Below, in pieces: positions 25,935 to 31,904 of a DNA stretch of 31,904 nucleotides. The stretch is taken from the NCBI GenBank assembly GCA_039819065.1, contig JBCBSS010000093.1, positions 1 through 31,904 on the forward strand, written 5' to 3'. Under the pieces are notes generated by a model that saw only the letters and a program-made list of their open reading frames with translations, ran no database searches and was not told where the DNA came from. Source of the stretch: JBCBSS01 sp039819065 (GTDB lineage Bacteria; Bacteroidota; Bacteroidia; Cytophagales; Cyclobacteriaceae). Made by a program: the position numbers and the translations under genes. Every line of letters begins with the position of its first letter. Positions within the stretch are counted from its first letter, which is position 1.

Positions 25935-28340
25935 TTATTCTGCTTTTAAAGTATCGGCCGGATTCAAAAGCGCTGCCTTGATGGCCCGATAGCTGATCGT
26001 GATAATGGTCAATATGAGTGCTGATAGCCCGGCCATCAGGAAAATATCGACTCCCAAACTCACCTTGTAGGCAAAGTAGTTCAGCCAGCTGTTCATAAGG
26101 AAATAAGCCACTGGAACCGCAATCACGAATGCCACTAATACCTGTATAATGAAAGTCTTGGAAAGCGTAAAAAAGAGGTTGGATACTGTAGCACCCAACA
26201 CTTTGCGCACACTAATCTCTTTGGTTCTTTTTTGAATGACGAATGCAGCCAAACCAAACAAGCCCAGGCATGCTATGAAAATGGTGAGCACTGCTCCGAT
26301 CCCAAAAAGCCGGCCGGCTGTAGTATCAGATTTATAGAACAGGTCTATCTGCTCGTCCAGGAAATGGTACTCCATCGGTGTAGTTTCATCAAATTGCTCA
26401 TGCACATCAGTTACAGCAGCCATAGTAGCCTGTATATCATTAGATTCTATCTTGAGCGAGAAGTAGTCGATCGGGCGAACTGGATTGGACCAAAAGCCTA
26501 TCATCAACGGCGCTACCTCTTGATGCAGTGATTGGAAGTGAAAATCTTTCACCACACCAATCACCGTAAGTGGGTACGGCACCCTGTTCAGGTAAATAGA
26601 GCGCCCTATGGGGTTGTCCCATCCTAATGTACTGGCGGCGGTCTCATTCAATAGAATATTGGTAGAATCAGTAGCCAGTATGCCGCTGAAATTATCTCCC
26701 AGGGTCAGGCTCATCTTATAGGTATCCAGCATGTGTTCGTCAAAGCACATGAAGTGCGACTGCAGCGAATCCTGGCTATTGGCGCTTTCTGGCTTTAGAA
26801 TGACTTCATTGATATTCTTCCATTCTCCGGGAACCCTTGAAGAGGCGGCTACTTTGGTCACCCCCGGAACCTTCAGAAACTCGATCTTCATGGTTTCAAA
26901 GCTTCTGCGCACATTCCTATCGTTGATATCTACCACCAGCATATTTTCTTTGTCGAAGCCCATACGCTTATCGCTGATATAGTTCATTTGCTTGTACACG
27001 GCCAGGGTAGAAATGATCATAATGGTAGAAAGGCTGAACTGGGTAATTACCAATCCTTGCCTCAGCCAAACGTTGCCTTTGCCCAGTTTGAGTTCTCCTT
27101 TTAATGTTTGTGATGGTCTTAATCTTGATAGGTAGAAAGCCGGGTAAGATCCTGAGATTATGCCTATGATCACGGCTATAGCAAATAGTATGACCAGAAA
27201 ATCACCAATGGTTTGGAAGTTGAAATCAAAGTTCTTTCCGGTGATATCATTGAAATAAGGTAGTGATATATCTACCAGACCAACTGACAGTACAAAGGCG
27301 ATCAGAGCAATCAATATGGATTCTGAAAGAAACTGAAATATAAGTTGTGTTCTGAACGCACCAGATACTTTTCTCAGGCCTATTTCCTTGGCACGCTGCA
27401 TAGATCGTGCGGTAGCTAGGTTCATGTAGTTAATGCTGGCTATGGCCAATAGAAAAATACCAATGGCCGCAAACAGGTACACATAGAATATGTCTCCTTT
27501 TCTATTCGTATTGGTAAATTCTACATCATTAGCATGAAAGTAAATATCGGTGACCGGCTGTAAGTAAAAGGAGCGGTTGAAGCTCAAATCACCCCAGTGC
27601 CTTTCCACAAAATCAGGGATTTTAGCATTGAGTTGGACGATATCAGCCTTGTCTTCTAATACAACGTAAGTGTAGGCTCCCCACCGGTCCCATCTGTCTT
27701 GATAGGCTACCCAGGAGTCGTCGGTTCTTGCCCCGGCAATCAACACATCAAAATCAAGATGTGAATCATCTCTTGAATTCTTGACTACACCGGTCACGGT
27801 AAGGTCGTTATCACCCATTTGTACTTCGGTCAGCGTTTTGCCAATAGGATCTTCATCACCAAAGTATTTTTCAGCCGCACTTTCCGATAGAACAATGGAA
27901 GAAGGGTCAGCCAAAGCCGTTGCCTTATCACCTTTGACTAATTCGAAGTCGAACACCTCAAAGAAGTTACTTTCTACATAAAACCACTTACGCTCAGCGT
28001 ATCGGATACCATCTTTTACGAAGTTTACATGACCAGTGAATTGATACATGTTGTGGCTTTCTACCACTTCTGGGTATTCTTCTACCAATGCTTTGCCTAA
28101 CGGAGGTGCGGTCATCCCATAGTATCTGGTTCTTTCTGCGTCATTATCATCAACTTCTACCACCCGGTACATGCGCTGGGCTTTTCCATGGAATTTGTCA
28201 AAATTCGTTTCGTTCCTGATGAACAGAAATAGCAAGCAAGCACATGAGATACCTATGGTCAGTCCCAGAATATTGATGAGGGAGTAGCCTTTGTGCCGGG
28301 ATATGTTTCTGATGGCAATTTTTAAATAGTTCCTTATCAT
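25935..28340 (-). CDS. ABC transporter permease, FtsX/MacB type (P4)
   Basis: 801 residues, intact, with N-terminus MIRNYLKIAIRNISRHKGYS. Helix 1 about 21-42; first periplasmic domain about 45-282; helices about 288-311, 341-362 and 383-405; then the second MacB_PCD-FtsX half. Coupling motifs are RAKEIGLRKVSGA (about 316-328) and RTKEISVRKVLGA. Sister of P2 by shared blocks in both periplasmic domains. The start is preceded by A-rich AACTCAAAAG, typical for translation initiation in Bacteroidota. First gene of the P4-P3 operon; its upstream gap (28341-29325) is the longest repeat mosaic of the window. Confidence 0.92.
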   Translation of the reverse strand: MIRNYLKIAIRNISRHKGYSLINILGLTIGISCACLLFLFIRNETNFDKFHGKAQRMYRVVEVDDNDAERTRYYGMTAPPLGKALVEEYPEVVESHNMYQFTGHVNFVKDGIRYAERKWFYVESNFFEVFDFELVKGDKATALADPSSIVLSESAAEKYFGDEDPIGKTLTEVQMGDNDLTVTGVVKNSRDDSHLDFDVLIAGARTDDSWVAYQDRWDRWGAYTYVVLEDKADIVQLNAKIPDFVERHWGDLSFNRSFYLQPVTDIYFHANDVEFTNTNRKGDIFYVYLFAAIGIFLLAIASINYMNLATARSMQRAKEIGLRKVSGAFRTQLIFQFLSESILIALIAFVLSVGLVDISLPYFNDITGKNFDFNFQTIGDFLVILFAIAVIIGIISGSYPAFYLSRLRPSQTLKGELKLGKGNVWLRQGLVITQFSLSTIMIISTLAVYKQMNYISDKRMGFDKENMLVVDINDRNVRRSFETMKIEFLKVPGVTKVAASSRVPGEWKNINEVILKPESANSQDSLQSHFMCFDEHMLDTYKMSLTLGDNFSGILATDSTNILLNETAASTLGWDNPIGRSIYLNRVPYPLTVIGVVKDFHFQSLHQEVAPLMIGFWSNPVRPIDYFSLKIESNDIQATMAAVTDVHEQFDETTPMEYHFLDEQIDLFYKSDTTAGRLFGIGAVLTIFIACLGLFGLAAFVIQKRTKEISVRKVLGATVSNLFFTLSKTFIIQVLVAFVIAVPVAYFLMNSWLNYFAYKVSLGVDIFLMAGLSALILTIITISYRAIKAALLNPADTLKAE

Positions 28341-28676
28341 CTTTTGAGTTTTTTCTCTTTTATCAGCAGTATGGTTGAGTTGTTATTGGTATTTAGTAGT
28401 TAGTTGGCAATAGGCCATTTTAATAGCCACTGGATTGCTTCGCTCCTGCGTCGCTCCTACCTGCCGGTAGGCAGGCGCAATGACACCCAGATTCTCATTC
28501 ATCTATTTGTTTCCATGTATTTCTACTTATTTCTTTATTGTTCAAGTTGTACTTATCTCCCAATAGGATGCTGCTCAGAAGGACAGAAGCACGGAACTCA
28601 ATTCGTAATTTCACTTCTGGATTGCTTCTCCCTCCTTCGTCGGTATCGCAATGACAGTCAGAACCTGATTCGCACT

Positions 28677-28730
28677 AGCGCGAAAGTTACTTTCGTGCCT
28701 TGTCCTCTTTCGTATATCATCAATTGATCA
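28677..28730 (+). repeat. Composite repeat unit A-B, copy 3
   Basis: Arms GCGCGAAAG/CTTTCGTGC, loop TTA, then TATATCATCAATTGATCA. Followed by AATGCTTATTAATTTCAGTC, as in copy 4. Confidence 0.8.
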
Positions 28731-28970
28731 AATGCTTATTAATTTCAGTCGTACTTACTTTCTAATAAGTTGTTGCGCAGAAGGACAAGGCCAGCATCCA
28801 GTGACCAGCATCCAGCATCTAACTTCTTATATCTGTTTTTCCTCCCCCTACCCCCTCTAGAGGGGGACAGCGCCAGAATCTCATTCATCTACGTGCTTCT
28901 ATTTATTTCTACCTATTTCTATTTACTTCTCTTATCCACTGGATTGCTTCGTCATACCCCACACCGCACT

Positions 28971-29024
28971 GGCGCGAAAGTTACTTTCGTGCCTTATCCT
29001 TTTTTGTATATCGTCAATTGATCA
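28971..29024 (+). repeat. Composite repeat unit A-B, copy 4
   Basis: Arms GGCGCGAAAG/CTTTCGTGCC, then TATATCGTCAATTGATCA. It interrupts a GGATTGCTTCG element at 28970 whose second half is missing, as if it had inserted there. Confidence 0.8.
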
Positions 29025-29325
29025 AATGCTTATTAATTTCAGTCGTGCCAAACATCTAATGGGTTTCTTTCAGAATGACTGGGAGTATAACCTAATTCGT
29101 AATTCGCATCTGGATTGCTTCTCCCTCCTTCGTCAGCATCTGTCCGTCCACTGACGGATCGCAATAACAGCCAGCACCTCATTCATCTATGTATTTCTAT
29201 TTATTTCTTCCTATTTCCATGTGTTTCTACTTATTTCAAACTGCGGCTATCCTCGGGATTGCTTCGTCGTACCTCACTACTACCTACCGGTAGGCAGGTG
29301 CAATGACAGCCCGTAGCTCTAAACA

Positions 29326-31773
29326 TCAGTCCATCTTCAGTGTATCAGTTGGGTTCGTGCGGGCCGCCTTGAATGATTGATAGCTCACAGTTACCCAGGC
29401 CAACAGCAGAGCGAACAGTCCTGAAATCACGAATACGGTGGCATCTATGTTAATTCTAAAAGCAAAGCTCTCCAGCCATTGGTCCATGGCCCACCATGCC
29501 ACTGGAATAGAAATGATAATGGCGATGCCTACTAGCTTGGCGAAGTCTTTTGAAATCAGTATCACGATCTCTGGTACGGAAGCGCCTAATACTTTGCGAA
29601 TACCCACTTCTTTCACCCGGCGCTCAGCCACAAAGAGCGATAAAGCGTATAGCCCCAAACAAGAAATAAATATGGCCAACAGCGTAAAGCTGGTAATGAT
29701 CTGAGAAACGCGCTTGTCTTGCTCATACAACCTCAAGACAGAATCGTCAAGGAAGTAATACTCGAAAGGTGTATCGTTAATCATATCTTTCCAGGCAGCC
29801 TGGAGACCGGCCACAGCCTGCTCATGATCTTCAGTATTGATCGCTACAACCAGATTGCTGTAGGCAGTAATTGCTCTTCCACCAAACTCAGTTGCCCTGA
29901 AGCCCATAGGACTGATGGGTTGCCGTAGTGAATGCTGGTGGTAATCATCTATGATACCCACTATTTCGTAGCGTACCAGAGAATCAGGCGTATCGAAATT
30001 CAAGAACTTCCCGACGGCATCGTCTACAGTCAAGTTGTAGCTCTCAACAGCCGTACGATTTATGATTATTTTATTCTTCTCTGTTTGCAAATTGTCAGAG
30101 TAGCCTCTGCCGGCAATCAGCTTAATACCCAAGGTTTTAAAAATGTGCTGATCTACGTTGGTCATTCGGGTTACTATGGCGTTTTCAGCATTTGAGCCAT
30201 CCGGGAAAAGTGGCAAATCATCTAGTACTACACCTGGGCCTGGCACATCGTTGATACCTCCAGCGGAGGTTACAAAACTATTCTTAAGCGTCTGGTCCTT
30301 GAATGCGGCAAATTGGCGCGCTGCCTCAGTGGTCTTAAAAGGCACCACAATCCTTGATTCCGCTGTGAAGCCTGGATTCTTATCGCGCATATAATTAAGC
30401 TGTTCGGTAATGATAATTACCCCTGAAACCAGCCCTATGGAAATGACAAACTGAAAAACAACCAGGGTTTTTCTAAGCATACCCAATGACCGCTCCTGGC
30501 TTTTTTGGGATTTAAGCGCTTTCACTGGTTCGAAAGAAGACAGATAGAACGCCGGATAACTACCTGAGAATATCCCAGTAAAAATGGTGATACCCAATAA
30601 TGCCAGCACCAAGTATTGGACGTTATCACCATTTAAGTCCATATTCTTGCCTGTGAGGTAGTTGAAATAGGGCAGGATCAATTCTATCCATAGAATACAT
30701 AAGGCAATGGATAGGGTTACAATCAACAAGGATTCACCCAGGAATTGAAAGATCAACTTCTTACGGTCGGCTCCCAATGCTTTTCTCACCCCTACTTCTC
30801 CAGCGCGTTGAGAGGCTTTGGCCGTGGCCAGGTTCATGAAATTGATGCAAGCCAACAGCAAAATGATGGCTGCTATAGAAGCCAGGACATATACGTAAGT
30901 GATATTGCCCAACTTGCTAGTTTCAATAAAATCAAAGTTGGACTTCAGGTGTATGTCTTCGAGTGGTTGCAAGGCCAAGGTTTTACCGAAACCAAATTGT
31001 TCCATCTCTTTTCCACCACGCTCCATGAGCACTTCGTTCATTTTAGTCGTGACGTTAGCTACGTCGGCCCCTTCTCTCAATTTGAAGTAGATAAAAGAGA
31101 TATTCTGAGCCACCCAACTGGTCATGCTTTCAACCACTCGCGCCATGGATGGGCTGTTGATACTGGCATAAAAATTAGCATCAAGGTGTGTATTCTTGTC
31201 AGAAGCTATAACACCAGTAATTTTGAATTCTGATGGAATACCATTGAATTCAATAGTGATGATTTGGTCTAATGCAGGCGAGTCACCAAACATTTTGGAC
31301 GCCAAGCCATCGGTCAATACGACAGTGTTAGGGTGTGTCAAAGCCCCCTTAGGCGTCCCTTCTATGAATTGATAATCAAAAATGTCGAATAGCGTAGAAT
31401 CTGCCACATAGCCGAAGGATTCATATATTGACTCCTCTCCTTTTCTCAACATGATTTGATCCACCCAGAATGGCTTGAAGGTTCTACTCGCCACTTCTAT
31501 CTCCGGTACAGTTTCTTTCAAACCTTGAGCAAGTATTTGAGATGTAGCGGCTAGGCGATGTTCTATACCACTTTCATTCTTGATCACTGTGGTAAGACGG
31601 TATATTCGATCACTATCCGAAAAGTGGGCGTCGAAAGAAAGCTCATCCTGCACATACAGCGAGAGTAGCAAACAACACGCTATCCCTACTGATAAACCTA
31701 GAATGTTGATCATGGAGTAGAGCTTATTCCTGACCATGTTTCTGAAGGCTATTTTTAAATAATTCTTGATCAT
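29326..31773 (-). CDS. ABC transporter permease, FtsX/MacB type (P5)
   Basis: 815 residues, complete, N-terminus MIKNYLKIAFRNMVRNKLYS. Coupling motifs are RAGEVGVRKALGADRKKLI in the first half and RVKEVGIRKVLGASVPEIV in the second. The C-terminal helix block (MDQWLESFAFRINID) resembles P1 (MDQWLESFAYSADIS), so P1 and P5 look related, while P2 and P4 form the other pair. The second periplasmic domain is unusual in reading GGINDVPGPGVVLDDLPLFPDGSN. Reading continues normally to a TGA/TAA-type stop before a GGATTGC element. The upstream region carries a (CTTTTGG)n tract that runs out of the window. Substrate unknown. Confidence 0.92.
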   Translation of the reverse strand: MIKNYLKIAFRNMVRNKLYSMINILGLSVGIACCLLLSLYVQDELSFDAHFSDSDRIYRLTTVIKNESGIEHRLAATSQILAQGLKETVPEIEVASRTFKPFWVDQIMLRKGEESIYESFGYVADSTLFDIFDYQFIEGTPKGALTHPNTVVLTDGLASKMFGDSPALDQIITIEFNGIPSEFKITGVIASDKNTHLDANFYASINSPSMARVVESMTSWVAQNISFIYFKLREGADVANVTTKMNEVLMERGGKEMEQFGFGKTLALQPLEDIHLKSNFDFIETSKLGNITYVYVLASIAAIILLLACINFMNLATAKASQRAGEVGVRKALGADRKKLIFQFLGESLLIVTLSIALCILWIELILPYFNYLTGKNMDLNGDNVQYLVLALLGITIFTGIFSGSYPAFYLSSFEPVKALKSQKSQERSLGMLRKTLVVFQFVISIGLVSGVIIITEQLNYMRDKNPGFTAESRIVVPFKTTEAARQFAAFKDQTLKNSFVTSAGGINDVPGPGVVLDDLPLFPDGSNAENAIVTRMTNVDQHIFKTLGIKLIAGRGYSDNLQTEKNKIIINRTAVESYNLTVDDAVGKFLNFDTPDSLVRYEIVGIIDDYHQHSLRQPISPMGFRATEFGGRAITAYSNLVVAINTEDHEQAVAGLQAAWKDMINDTPFEYYFLDDSVLRLYEQDKRVSQIITSFTLLAIFISCLGLYALSLFVAERRVKEVGIRKVLGASVPEIVILISKDFAKLVGIAIIISIPVAWWAMDQWLESFAFRINIDATVFVISGLFALLLAWVTVSYQSFKAARTNPTDTLKMD

Positions 31774-31828
31774 ATCTTTCGTTTTTGGCTTGGAGGTTGG
31801 TTATGTGTTGTTATTGGTTATGTTTTAG
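31774..31828 (-). other. P5 leader
   Basis: Fifty-five bp between the P5 start and the heptamer tract. The coding strand ends in GCCAAAAACGAAAGAT before the ATG, A-rich with no Shine-Dalgarno. No TAnnTTTG box recognised. Confidence 0.4.
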
Positions 31829-31904
31829 CTTTTGGCTTTTGGCTTTTGGCTTTTGGCTTTTGGCTTTTGGCTTTTGGCTTTTGTCTTTTGGCTTTTGGCT
31901 TTTG
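31829..31904 (-). repeat. (CTTTTGG)n heptamer tract upstream of P5
   Basis: Ten full units and most of an eleventh, one (31878-31884) ending in T instead of G, cut by the window edge. On the P5 coding strand the unit is CCAAAAG. Seven is not a multiple of three; as the tract lies before the gene, slippage would alter promoter spacing rather than reading frame. Confidence 0.9.

Larger units (their letters stand above)
28341..29325. repeat. Repeat mosaic between P4 and P5
   Basis: 985 bp, no gene. Five GGATTGC...GCAATGACA elements: 28431-28487 (insert palindrome CCTGCCGGTAGGCAGG), 28617-28656 (identical to 23361-23400), 28939-28970 (cut off by a composite unit), 29110-29169 (insert CCGTCCACTGACGG), 29255-29308 (insert CCTACCGGTAGGCAGG). 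Two A-B composites (28677-28730, 28971-29024) share the following 20-bp AATGCTTATTAATTTCAGTC. CCCCCTCTAGAGGGGG palindrome about 28853-28868. ATTTCTATTTA words near 28510, 28900 and 29195. Apparent small open frames are translated repeats. Confidence 0.8.

Noticed and set aside
28404..29306. Three small plus-strand open frames between P4 and P5
   Set aside because: They are translations of dispersed repeats (same words such as FISMYFYLF and SLLRR) and lack start signals or conservation clues.
30745..31233. 162-codon open frame antisense to P5
   Set aside because: It lies fully within the P5 coding region, which has clear protein-family conservation.
17334..31773. Complete MacAB-TolC-type efflux system
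   Set aside because: No ATPase, membrane fusion or outer-membrane component is encoded in the window, and these permeases have two FtsX halves and no fused ATPase domain.

Overview
The window looks like a chromosomal segment of a Bacteroidota bacterium, most likely of the order Cytophagales. The evidence is the family content: large FtsX/MacB-type permeases of about 800 residues in a row, a two-component propeller (Reg_prop/Y_Y_Y) sensor fused to a LytS-type kinase, a LytTR response regulator, a DUF4251 protein, Bacteroidota-type lipoproteins, start codons preceded by A-rich sequence rather than Shine-Dalgarno sites, and promoter elements of the TAnnTTTG type. No species call is possible from sequence reading alone.

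Left part (1-8,000): the 3' end of an AT-rich unknown gene; a LytTR response regulator (507-1250) convergent with a 1017-residue propeller sensor kinase (4644-1591), a plausible signalling pair; a small beta-barrel-like protein; then a probable operon of a lipoprotein, an unknown protein and an AlkB-like dioxygenase, the last two overlapping by 23 bp. Next comes a REP-associated tyrosine transposase (RAYT, 7516-8037) set among REP-like hairpins.

Middle (8,200-16,160): a phasin-like coiled-coil protein divergent from a lipoprotein that abuts a beta-CASP metallo-beta-lactamase nuclease; a small helical protein of unknown function; leucyl-tRNA synthetase (start corrected to 12244). Two long non-coding stretches hold dense inverted repeats. 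The second (15,013-16,160) contains a strict 23-bp-period array of small hairpins whose stems covary, an 18-bp perfect hairpin, and a ~107-bp direct repeat at both ends.

Right part (16,161-31,904): a DUF4251 protein with its own terminator, a small membrane protein, then five paralogous ABC permease genes (P1 to P5, left to right), all on the minus strand, with no ATPase gene in the window. P4 and P3 are 35 bp apart; the other gaps of 0.55-0.99 kb are mosaics of the same short repeats (a GCGCGAAAG hairpin, a TCAATTGA palindrome, an ATTTCTATTTAC tandem, a GGATTGCTTC...GCAATGACA element). A (CTTTTGG)n heptamer tract lies upstream of P5, and a 2-3 unit version directly upstream of P2.

The most unusual signals are in the non-coding DNA: the REP-like hairpin family around the RAYT with compensatory stem changes, the 23-bp hairpin array, and the repeat mosaics that separate the permease paralogues and could support recombination or switching among them.
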